This document shows, in pieces, positions 1 to 6,181 of a DNA stretch of 17,133 nt (positions within the stretch are counted from its first letter, which is position 1; the number at the start of each line of letters is the position of its first letter). This DNA is from an uncultured bacterium (lineage in GTDB: Bacteria; Bacillota; Clostridia; Oscillospirales; Acutalibacteraceae). The position numbers were made by a program, and so were the translations under genes. The notes under the pieces are model-generated. The model was not told the origin of the DNA. It searched no databases and saw nothing but the letters and a program-made list of their open reading frames with translations. The stretch lies in the NCBI GenBank assembly GCA_905215855.1, contig CAJMRT010000040.1:1-17133 (forward strand). The letters are read 5' to 3'.

Positions 1-275
1 TTGTTGGAACCCGACCTGAGGTTCAGCATTATGTTGATATGTATGAGCCGAAATATTTTGCAACTCTGCTTATGCCTGCAGGAATAACCTCTCTTGCATC
101 AATTATGTATAAGGATGAGGAAAAGCTGTTAAAAGGGGAGATGAATGTTGACAGAGTTTATGTTGAGAAAATTCTTCCCGAAAAGATGAAGTTTAACCTT
201 TCATATGTCAAAAATTTCAGCTTTGGATCTGACATTAAGCTGATGTTCAAAACCATTAAAGAGGTTTTCAGCTGA
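1..275 (+). CDS. Bacterial sugar transferase (undecaprenyl-phosphate glycosyl-1-phosphate transferase), C-terminal fragment
   Basis: The reading frame is already open at the left edge (first complete codon at base 3) and stops with TGA at 273-275, so only about the last 90 residues are present. They match the end of the bacterial sugar transferase family (WcaJ/EpsL/PglC-like initiating transferases): a VGTRPEV-like segment, then a PAGITSLASI stretch corresponding to the family's R-P-G-I-T-G region, and a terminal block ending EKILPEKMKFNLSYVKNFSF. Such enzymes move a sugar-1-phosphate from a nucleotide sugar onto undecaprenyl phosphate at the inner face of the membrane, starting capsule, exopolysaccharide or O-antigen synthesis. 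The usual R-P-G appears here as M-P-A-G, a mild deviation. The N-terminal membrane helix lies outside the window. The downstream Wzy-like gene supports a polysaccharide locus. Confidence 0.85.
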   Translation, partial: VGTRPEVQHYVDMYEPKYFATLLMPAGITSLASIMYKDEEKLLKGEMNVDRVYVEKILPEKMKFNLSYVKNFSFGSDIKLMFKTIKEVFS

Positions 276-298
276 TTCGTTTTGATTGGAGTATTCAG

Positions 299-1801
299 AT
301 GACCGATTTTAAACAAAAGCTAAGAAGATTTTTTTCCGATTCATCGCTTTTCAGGAGAATCTATATTATAGATTTGTTTTTTACCAACATTGCGTTTCTC
401 CAGATTCCTGCTTATGTGCTTCTTGTTTTTCTCTTTATATGGGGCGTCTGCCTTGTGGTGTACAACCAAAGGCGGAACAACACATTCTTTAAACTGCGTT
501 TCGGAATATGGATAGGCGCATTTCTTGCCGTGACTGTATTTTCAATACTTCTCAACTTTTCACAGACAATTCTTTACAGCCTTGTTATGCTGCTGCATTC
601 AGTAATGTGTTTCTTCCTTTTTTACGGAATGCACACAGAGCCTGATTTTGATTACAGAATTGAGCTGTATCACATTGCTAAATTTATCACTTACATCACA
701 ACGGTAATGAACATAATCGGCATAAGCTGCCTTATGTTCGGCATAAAATTTGAGTGGTACTGGATTAAGTTCACCGTTTACGAAAACAGATTCACGGGTT
801 GTTATGTCAATCCGAATCTGCTCGGTTTCATAGCAGTGGTGTCGATTTTTTGCTGTCATATGCTCTCAAAGGGACATTTTATGCGCAGGATTGCCGAAAA
901 AATTCCTGAACCCGGCATCAGTAAGATATGGATTGTAGCCTGTCTTGCAACAAATATTTTTTCACTTATTTTGTGTGACTCAAACGCATCGCTTGTGCTT
1001 GCTCTCGGATATGCAATTGTTTATATAGTTTATATGTTCTTTGCCGACAAGGCGGGACTTTCACCTTCAAAAATTATTTTGAAAATTACAGCGCTGTTTC
1101 TTGTGGGAGTTTTCCTTACAGGCTCAGCTTTAATGTTCAGAACAATTTGCCAAGAGGGTTTTTCTGTTGTTGTTTCAAAAACGACCTCTGTTGTTGATTT
1201 GCTTTTAGGCAAAACCGAAAGCGAACTTGTGCAGGAAGAACTGACTCCCGAACAGAGAGAACAGCTTGAAAAGGATAAAATAACCTTTTCACACGAAAAC
1301 AAAAACATCGACAGCGGAAGAAAGAAGCTTTGGCTTGAATCAATCAATCTTTTTAAGCTGTCGCCGATTGTCGGAATCTCAAACGGAAATATCGTTCTCT
1401 ACAGCGCCGAATATTCAAACGGTGCTTTGGAGTATTCCTATCACAAAAGTGATTTGCACAACGGTTTCCTTACAATTTTGGTTTCAACAGGCATAATCGG
1501 TTTTGTTCTTTTCGGAATTTTCGGCTTTCGGTTTGCAAAACACTCCGCACAGCATTTATTCCTTCAGAAAAAAACATACCGTGACGATGTTTACCCCTGC
1601 CTGTTTGCTTTTCTTTTCGCATATTTGTTTTTTGCCTGCTTTGAAAAGGCATTGCTCTATGACATATCGTTTATGGTGGTGTGGTTCTGGCTGATTATGG
1701 GATATATGAGTTGCTACATCACAAAGTTTGAACCGACGCTTGAAAGTCAGTGTCTTTTTCACGGAAAAAGGCTCAAACGCATTACGAGAACAATGCTCTG
1801 A
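299..1801 (+). CDS. O-antigen ligase/polymerase (Wzy/WaaL)-like polytopic membrane protein
   Basis: This 500-residue protein is dominated by hydrophobic segments, roughly ten membrane helices, interrupted by a polar outer loop around residues 300-385. The Wzy_C-type signature is visible: a GRKKLWLESINLF segment followed by SPIVGIS, and then an H-N-G motif (H387 N388 G389) before a glycine-rich helix (TGIIGFVLF). In this superfamily that arrangement is found in enzymes that polymerise or ligate undecaprenyl-linked glycans outside the membrane. ATG 299 is preceded by GGAG at 288-291, seven bases away. The gene starts 23 bases after the sugar transferase stop, so the two are probably cotranscribed for exopolysaccharide or cell-wall glycan assembly. 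Polymerase and ligase cannot be told apart from sequence alone, and no substrate is implied. Confidence 0.8.
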   Translation: MTDFKQKLRRFFSDSSLFRRIYIIDLFFTNIAFLQIPAYVLLVFLFIWGVCLVVYNQRRNNTFFKLRFGIWIGAFLAVTVFSILLNFSQTILYSLVMLLHSVMCFFLFYGMHTEPDFDYRIELYHIAKFITYITTVMNIIGISCLMFGIKFEWYWIKFTVYENRFTGCYVNPNLLGFIAVVSIFCCHMLSKGHFMRRIAEKIPEPGISKIWIVACLATNIFSLILCDSNASLVLALGYAIVYIVYMFFADKAGLSPSKIILKITALFLVGVFLTGSALMFRTICQEGFSVVVSKTTSVVDLLLGKTESELVQEELTPEQREQLEKDKITFSHENKNIDSGRKKLWLESINLFKLSPIVGISNGNIVLYSAEYSNGALEYSYHKSDLHNGFLTILVSTGIIGFVLFGIFGFRFAKHSAQHLFLQKKTYRDDVYPCLFAFLFAYLFFACFEKALLYDISFMVVWFWLIMGYMSCYITKFEPTLESQCLFHGKRLKRITRTML

Positions 1802-1804
1802 TGC

Positions 1805-1833
1805 TTGTATAATCGGAAAATTTGATGTATAAT
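1805..1833 (+). promoter_or_regulatory. Probable sigma-A promoter for nadE
   Basis: A TTGTAT -35 (1805-1810) and a perfect TATAAT -10 (1828-1833) are separated by 17 bases. A second TATAAT lies at 1808-1813, inside the -35 region, without a clear -35 of its own. Transcription would start near 1840, inside the inverted repeat that closes the upstream operon. The leader to the nadE start is about 45 bases. Confidence 0.6.
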
Positions 1834-1870
1834 AACCGTAGGAGCGTTTTGCTTCTGCGGTTATTATTTT
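1831..1870 (+). terminator. Hairpin ending the polysaccharide operon
   Basis: AATAACCGTAGGAGC (1831-1845) pairs with GCTTCTGCGGTTATT (1851-1865) around a GTTTT loop, giving a 15-bp stem with two G·U pairs. It is followed by a short U-rich run (TTATTTT, to 1870). The run is weak, so termination may be partial and nadE may also receive readthrough. Confidence 0.6.
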
Positions 1871-1871
1871 G

Positions 1872-1876
1872 TGAGG
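1872..1876 (+). promoter_or_regulatory. Ribosome binding site that sets the nadE start
   Basis: TGAGG lies nine bases before ATG 1886. The frame also has a GTG at 1871, but that codon overlaps this site and has no ribosome binding site of its own, so ATG 1886 is preferred. Confidence 0.6.
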
Positions 1877-1885
1877 TATAATTTT

Positions 1886-3796
1886 ATGAAATACGGTTTT
1901 ATCAAGGTTGCGTCCGCAACACCGAAAATCAGGGTTGCAGACTGTAAAACCAACACAATAAATATTATTGAACAGATTAAAGAGGCACACAAAAACGGTG
2001 CGTCACTGGTTGTGTTTCCTGAGCTTTGTGTAACAGGTTACACCTGTTCGGATTTGTTTTATCAGCGTGTTTTGCTTAATGCGGCTGAAAAATCAGTTGA
2101 GAAAATTCTTAAAGAAACAGCAGACCTTGACATAATCTCAATTGTTGGTGTTCCGGTTGCAATTGAATCGGCACTCTACAATTGTGCCGCAGTAATTTAT
2201 AAGGGCGATATCCTCGGCATTGTTCCGAAGGTTAACATTCCGAACTACAGCGAATTTTACGAGGTTCGTCACTACACAAGCGGTAAGAACCTCTATGATG
2301 AAATTTCATATGCAGGCGTCGAAACCATAATTTCAGACAATCTTGTGTTCTGTTGTGACAAAATGCGTGATTTCAGCTTCGGTGTTGAAGTCTGTGAGGA
2401 TTTGTGGGTTGCCGCATCTCCGTCTGTTGAACACGCAAAACACGGTGCAACTATAATCTGCAATCCGTCAACCTCCGATGATGTAATAGGCAAGGCACAG
2501 TATCGCCGTGACCTTGTAAAAATGCAGAGCGGTAAGCTTTGCTGTGCATACATTTACAGCGATTCGGGTTTTGGTGAAAGCACAACGGATATGGTATTTT
2601 CGGGACAGAACATAATCTCCGAAAACGCATCTCTGCTTTCAGAAAGCAAGCGCTTTACAACAGGCATTATATATGCCGATATTGATGTTCAAAAGCTTTC
2701 GGCAGAACGCAGAAAGACAAATACTTTCACAAAAAGTGATGACAATAATTTTACCTCGGTATATTTTGATATGCCTATAAAACAGACAAAGCTTTCAAGA
2801 GAGTTCTCTCGGACTCCGTTTATCCCGTCAAACAAATCAGACCTTGATGCCCGTTGTGAGGAGATTATAACAATGCAGGCAACAGGTCTTGCAACAAGAC
2901 TTGCTCACACGGGAATTCAAAATGCGGTTTTAGGACTTTCAGGAGGTCTTGACAGTACGCTTGCTCTCATCGTCTGCGTTCATGCTTTTGATATGCTCGG
3001 TATTGACAGAAAGAATATTCATACTGTAACAATGCCGTGTTTCGGCACGACAAAGCGTACAAAATCAAACGCACAGCTTTTGGCTGAGGCATACGGAGTG
3101 TCTTTTGAAGATATTAACATTACAAAAGCTGTTCGTCAGCATTTTGCAGATATCAACCACGATGAAAGCGTTACAAATATAACCTACGAAAACTCACAGG
3201 CGAGAGAGAGAACACAGATTCTCATGGACCTTTCAAACAAATATAACGGTCTTGTTATCGGCACAGGCGACCTTTCAGAGCTTGCTCTCGGTTGGGCAAC
3301 CTACAACGGTGACCATATGAGTATGTATGCCGTAAATGTGTCAATTCCGAAAACCCTTGTTCGCTATCTCACTGCCTATGAGGCACAGCACAGCGAGGGA
3401 GTTCTCAAAACTGTTCTACTTGATGTTCTTGACACCCCTGTAAGTCCCGAACTTCTTCCGCCCGATAAAAACGGCGAAATTGCACAGAAAACAGAGGATG
3501 TGGTTGGTCCTTATGAACTCCACGACTTTTTCTTATATTATTTGGTAAGATTTGGTTTCGAGCCGAATAAAATATACTACCTTGCAAAGAGATCATTTGC
3601 GGGAAAATACGACAATGCCACAATCAAAAAGTGGCTCACAACTTTTGTCAGAAGATTCTTTACTCAGCAGTTCAAGCGTTCATGTCTGCCTGACGGACCG
3701 AAGGTTGGTTCTGTAACACTTTCGCCTCGTTCAGATTGGAGAATGCCGAGTGATGCGTGTGTAAATCTTTGGCTTGAAAATCTTGAAGAAGATTAA
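1886..3796 (+). CDS. nadE: Glutamine-dependent NAD+ synthetase
   Basis: NadE makes NAD+ from nicotinic acid adenine dinucleotide, ATP and glutamine, the last step of NAD biosynthesis, in the cytoplasm. The 636-residue product has the long, glutamine-using architecture. Residues 1 to about 280 form a nitrilase-type glutaminase with the catalytic triad visible as E46 (VVFPELC), K115 (VPKVNIPNY) and C170 (GVEVCEDLW). Residues from about 330 form the synthetase with the ATP P-loop S-G-G-L-D-S-T at 352-358 and a GTGDLSELALGW segment. As I recall the M. tuberculosis enzyme, its triad is E52, K121 and C176, the same spacing offset by six. It has its own promoter and is followed 25 bases later by the LURP-one-like gene, suggesting a two-gene transcript. 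I see no frameshift or missing motif. Confidence 0.96.
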   Translation: MKYGFIKVASATPKIRVADCKTNTINIIEQIKEAHKNGASLVVFPELCVTGYTCSDLFYQRVLLNAAEKSVEKILKETADLDIISIVGVPVAIESALYNCAAVIYKGDILGIVPKVNIPNYSEFYEVRHYTSGKNLYDEISYAGVETIISDNLVFCCDKMRDFSFGVEVCEDLWVAASPSVEHAKHGATIICNPSTSDDVIGKAQYRRDLVKMQSGKLCCAYIYSDSGFGESTTDMVFSGQNIISENASLLSESKRFTTGIIYADIDVQKLSAERRKTNTFTKSDDNNFTSVYFDMPIKQTKLSREFSRTPFIPSNKSDLDARCEEIITMQATGLATRLAHTGIQNAVLGLSGGLDSTLALIVCVHAFDMLGIDRKNIHTVTMPCFGTTKRTKSNAQLLAEAYGVSFEDINITKAVRQHFADINHDESVTNITYENSQARERTQILMDLSNKYNGLVIGTGDLSELALGWATYNGDHMSMYAVNVSIPKTLVRYLTAYEAQHSEGVLKTVLLDVLDTPVSPELLPPDKNGEIAQKTEDVVGPYELHDFFLYYLVRFGFEPNKIYYLAKRSFAGKYDNATIKKWLTTFVRRFFTQQFKRSCLPDGPKVGSVTLSPRSDWRMPSDACVNLWLENLEED

Positions 3797-3821
3797 GAAA
3801 TAAAATTTTGACGGTGATTTT

Positions 3822-4322
3822 ATGAAATTGTTTATTACACGAGATGTATCTCCGTCCGATGTTTGTTTTCTGATTCGTGATGAATTGGGCAGGGATAAAT
3901 ATACTGCTGTTACGAAACGCAGAAAGAGAAGTATGCGTGGTGTTGTCAACAACATTGTAAGGCTTAATATTCTTGATGAGAATAAAAACCTTGTTGCAAG
4001 ACTTCGCCAGTTGCCTGTTGCGGGAGTAAATTCTTTTACCCTCAAAACAGACAAAACAGCGGCAACCCTCGTAGTGCTTATGACCAACAATATGGTTCAA
4101 TGCAGATTCTACGGCAATAATTGGAGAATTCTCGGTGATGTAATTTCAAAAAATTTCAGCATTGTTGATGTTGACAACGCACAGATATGCAACCACATCA
4201 AGCGCCCTTTAGGGTGCGAGCTTGAAATTGCCGATGCGCAAAACGAATTGATATGTTTGATGACTGCCTTATGTGTTAATATGATAAATACAGTTGACAA
4301 GCGTGAGGTACAGGTTGTATAA
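3822..4322 (+). CDS. Small LURP-one/tubby-like fold protein (tentative), unknown function
   Basis: This is a 166-residue soluble protein with no signal peptide or membrane helix. It is rich in alternating hydrophobic residues, as in a beta-barrel. The layout resembles LURP-one-related (YxjI-like, tubby/scramblase-type) proteins: an early strand RDELGRDKYTAV, a strand NIVRLNILDENKNLVARLRQ, then NNWRILGDVISKNFSIVDVDNAQICNHI, and a C-terminal helix ELICLMTALCVNMIN. The W-R-I-x-G-D followed by N-F-S-I-V-D is the most family-like part. The assignment rests on pattern recognition only. A GGTGAT element at 3813-3818 may serve as ribosome binding site for ATG 3822. Its stop codon TAA (4320-4322) forms part of the -10 box of a strong downstream promoter. 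Position after nadE suggests cotranscription but does not reveal a role. Confidence 0.7.
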   Translation: MKLFITRDVSPSDVCFLIRDELGRDKYTAVTKRRKRSMRGVVNNIVRLNILDENKNLVARLRQLPVAGVNSFTLKTDKTAATLVVLMTNNMVQCRFYGNNWRILGDVISKNFSIVDVDNAQICNHIKRPLGCELEIADAQNELICLMTALCVNMINTVDKREVQVV

Positions 4323-4323
4323 T
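4294..4323 (+). promoter_or_regulatory. Perfect-consensus sigma-A promoter inside the end of the preceding gene
   Basis: TTGACA (4294-4299) and TATAAT (4318-4323) both match the consensus in all six positions and are 18 bases apart. The -10 includes the stop codon of the LURP-one-like gene. Transcription should begin near 4329-4332. It would drive the structured intergenic RNA and, by readthrough, the Lrp-family operon. Confidence 0.8.
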
Positions 4324-4329
4324 CTATGT

Positions 4330-4461
4330 GCAGACAGTTCCCACCGCTAAAGCTATGTGAACTGTTACAGAGCAAGCAAATAACAGTGCAAACAGCGCAG
4401 AAGCGCAGATAAATATTAAAAAGTGAAATTGTCAAAGCGACATCCTTTGATGTCGCTTTTT
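4330..4461 (+). ncRNA. Putative structured small RNA or attenuating leader (unclassified)
   Basis: About 130 bases lie between an ideal promoter and a strong intrinsic terminator, with no convincing coding capacity. By eye the transcript can close on itself: GACAGTT (4333-4339) pairs with AATTGTC (4427-4433), 7 bp with one G·U, immediately before the terminator stem. Inside are ACTGTTA (4361-4367) with TAACAGT (4381-4387) and GCGC-AGAA-GCGC (4395-4406). A competing hairpin ACAGTTC (4334-4340) with GAACTGT (4359-4365) excludes the first two. I do not recognise a known riboswitch, T-box, 6S, SRP or tmRNA signature. It could be an independent sRNA or the leader of the Lrp/aminotransferase/ispE operon. 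Start and end are predicted from promoter and terminator only. Confidence 0.5.
4434..4461 (+). terminator. Strong intrinsic terminator before the Lrp-family gene
   Basis: AAAGCGACATC (4434-4444), loop CTTT, and GATGTCGCTTT (4449-4459) form an 11-bp stem running into five Ts (4457-4461). A weaker alternative, TCAAAG (4432-4437) with CTTTGA (4445-4450), would disrupt it. It could therefore work as a plain terminator or as an attenuator. Confidence 0.85.
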
Positions 4462-4476
4462 GCAAATTCAGCCTTC

Positions 4477-4494
4477 AACGCAAAATTTTGCGTT
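4477..4494 (+). promoter_or_regulatory. Perfect 18-bp palindrome, candidate operator of the Lrp/AsnC-type regulator
   Basis: AACGCAAAATTTTGCGTT is an exact inverted repeat with no spacer, ending 26 bases before the regulator's ATG. AsnC/Lrp proteins bind as dimers to AT-rich palindromes of about this size and usually control their own gene. A TAATAT at 4495-4500 directly follows and might be a -10 box, but I see no good -35 for it. Operator function is inferred. Confidence 0.5.
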
Positions 4495-4507
4495 TAATAT
4501 ATTCTCA

Positions 4508-4513
4508 GGGAGG
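4508..4513 (+). promoter_or_regulatory. Ribosome binding site of the Lrp-family gene
   Basis: GGGAGG lies seven bases before ATG 4521 and fixes that start. The frame runs on upstream to a TTG at 4488, but this would include the palindrome and the ribosome binding site itself. Confidence 0.8.
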
Positions 4514-4520
4514 AATAAAT

Positions 4521-5003
4521 ATGGACAAATTATTAAAGCTTTTAAGTGAAAATTCCGGTTTTACAACAGCGGAAATAGCGGCAATGCTCGGCGAGCCTGA
4601 GGATTACATTAAGGCGCAGATTAAGGAATACGAAAATTCGGGAGTAATCAAGGGTTATCAGGCAGTCGTAAACTGGGATATGGTTGACGACAGCTATGTT
4701 GAGGCTTTAATTGAACTTCAGGTAACTCCCAAAAAGGAAACAGGCTTTGACGAAATGGCAGAACTCTGCATGGGCTTTGAAGAGGTTGAATCTCTCTATC
4801 TTATGGCAGGCACATATGACTTTGCTCTCATTGTAAGAGGTGAGTCAATGCAGGACATCGCAATGTTTGTTGCCAAAAAGCTTTCTACAATTGACGGTGT
4901 GCTTTCAACGGGTACACACTTTATTATGCGCCGCTACAAGGACAGAGGGGCATGCCTTTTCAGCGATGAAGAGAAGCGTGACGGGAGGCATTTGATTCTG
5001 TGA
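4521..5003 (+). CDS. Lrp/AsnC-family transcriptional regulator
   Basis: The 160-residue product has the standard two-part layout. An N-terminal winged helix-turn-helix (about residues 1-60) has the TTAEIAAMLGEPEDYIKAQI helix pair and a wing ending VIKGYQAVVNW. It is followed by the RAM effector domain (about 65-145), with LYLMAGTYDFALIVRGES as the family's characteristic central strand and loop, which senses an amino acid and builds dimers and octamers. The gene overlaps the following aminotransferase start by four bases (GTGA), so the two are translationally coupled. This resembles the Bacillus subtilis yugG-yugH (alaR-alaT) pair, in which the regulator controls an alanine aminotransferase. 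Alanine or another amino acid is therefore a plausible ligand, but not demonstrated. The palindrome at 4477-4494 is the obvious candidate for autoregulation. Confidence 0.92.
   Translation: MDKLLKLLSENSGFTTAEIAAMLGEPEDYIKAQIKEYENSGVIKGYQAVVNWDMVDDSYVEALIELQVTPKKETGFDEMAELCMGFEEVESLYLMAGTYDFALIVRGESMQDIAMFVAKKLSTIDGVLSTGTHFIMRRYKDRGACLFSDEEKRDGRHLIL
4983..4988 (+). promoter_or_regulatory. Ribosome binding site of the aminotransferase, inside the upstream gene
   Basis: GGGAGG lies 11 bases before GTG 5000 and supports a GTG start overlapping the regulator's stop. The slightly long spacing fits coupled translation. Confidence 0.55.
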
Positions 5004-6178
5004 TAGATTACAATAATTTTATTAACAAAAAGATTTCAACGGTAAAACCTTCGGGTATCCGTAAGTTTTTTGATATAGCTAACGAAATGGACGATGTCAT
5101 TTCTCTGAGTATCGGCGAACCCGATTTTCAGACGCCGTGGCACATCCGTGAGGAGGGCATTAACAGCCTGAAAAAAGGTAAGACATGGTATTCCCCGAAC
5201 AGAGGCTTTGCCGAACTTCGTGAAGAAATTGCAGCTTACTACAAAAGAAGATTCGGTATTGAGTATGATGCCAAAAAGCAAACGCTTGTAACTGTCGGCG
5301 GCAGCGAAGCAATTGACCTTGTTTTCAGGACATTGCTTGATCCGGGTGATGAGGTTATCATTCCCGAACCTTCATTTGTTTGTTACGAACCGCTTACGGT
5401 TATGGCAGACGGCGTGCCTGTTATTATCAACACAAAAAACGAAGATAATTTCAGACTTAAAGCGTCAGACCTTCGTGCCGCAATTACTCCAAAGACAAAG
5501 CTTCTTGTACTTCCGTTCCCGAACAACCCGACGGGTGCAATTATGGAGAGAAAAGACCTTGAAGAAATTGCAGAGGTTATCAAGGAACATAATCTGTTTG
5601 TACTTTCAGATGAAATCTATTGCGAACTTACATACGGAAACAAAAACCATGTTTCAATCGCCGAGATTGACGGTATGTACGAGCGTACAATCGTTGTAAA
5701 CGGCTTTTCAAAGTCATATGCCATGACAGGCTGGCGACTTGGTTATGCACTCGGTCCTGTTCCTGTTATTGCTCAGATGACAAAGCTCCACCAGTACGGA
5801 ATTATGTCTGCTCCTACTACCGCACAGTATGCCGCCATTGAGGCTCTACGCAACGGTGACAGGGATGTAGAGATGATGCGTGGCGAGTATGATATGAGGA
5901 GAAGGCTTGTTGTGGACAGCTTTAACGCAATGGGACTCACCTGCTTTGAACCTTTGGGTGCATTCTATGTGTTCCCGTGTATCAAAAGCACAGGCCTTAC
6001 AAGTGAGGAATTCTGTACAAGACTTATTGTGGACAAGCATGTTGCCGTTGTACCGGGTACTGCATTCGGTGAATCGGGAGAAGGCTTTGTCCGTGTGTCA
6101 TATTCATATTCTATCAAGCATCTTAAAATTGCACTTGAAAGAATCAAAGAGTTTCTTGAAGAACTGAAAAAGGGTTAA
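5000..6178 (+). CDS. PLP-dependent class I/II aminotransferase (aspartate/alanine type)
   Basis: This 392-residue fold-type I aminotransferase transfers an amino group between an amino acid and a 2-oxo acid using pyridoxal phosphate. Visible signatures are LSIGEPDFQTP near the N-terminus, NNPTGA (N175, N176, P177 to G179), SDEIY (S203 to Y207) for the cofactor ring, the Schiff-base lysine K238 in SKSYAMTGWRLGY, and VRVSYSYS near the C-terminus with the expected carboxylate-binding arginine. Length and motifs fit the AAT-Igamma subgroup. Coupling to the Lrp-family gene suggests the alaT (yugH) role in alanine synthesis. Aspartate or aromatic amino acids remain possible because substrate cannot be read from these motifs. 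The start is GTG at 5000, overlapping the regulator's stop codon. ispE follows after three bases. Confidence 0.9.
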   Translation: MIDYNNFINKKISTVKPSGIRKFFDIANEMDDVISLSIGEPDFQTPWHIREEGINSLKKGKTWYSPNRGFAELREEIAAYYKRRFGIEYDAKKQTLVTVGGSEAIDLVFRTLLDPGDEVIIPEPSFVCYEPLTVMADGVPVIINTKNEDNFRLKASDLRAAITPKTKLLVLPFPNNPTGAIMERKDLEEIAEVIKEHNLFVLSDEIYCELTYGNKNHVSIAEIDGMYERTIVVNGFSKSYAMTGWRLGYALGPVPVIAQMTKLHQYGIMSAPTTAQYAAIEALRNGDRDVEMMRGEYDMRRRLVVDSFNAMGLTCFEPLGAFYVFPCIKSTGLTSEEFCTRLIVDKHVAVVPGTAFGESGEGFVRVSYSYSIKHLKIALERIKEFLEELKKG

Positions 6179-6181
6179 AAT

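Noticed and set aside
1030..1347. Two long minus-strand frames inside the Wzy-like gene
   Set aside because: They are low-complexity shadows of a hydrophobic plus-strand gene and lack ribosome binding sites and family signatures.
4326..4412. A 28-codon frame starting ATG at 4326, in frame with the upstream gene after its stop
   Set aside because: The ATG lies at or just before the predicted transcription start and has no ribosome binding site, and the region is better explained as structured RNA. Readthrough of the TAA is not supported by any signal.
4334..4461. T-box, SAM, glycine or c-di-GMP riboswitch in front of the Lrp-family operon
   Set aside because: None of the conserved cores I know (for example the T-box GGTGGNACCGCG element) is present. 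A CCCACCGC segment at 4340-4347 is only superficially similar.
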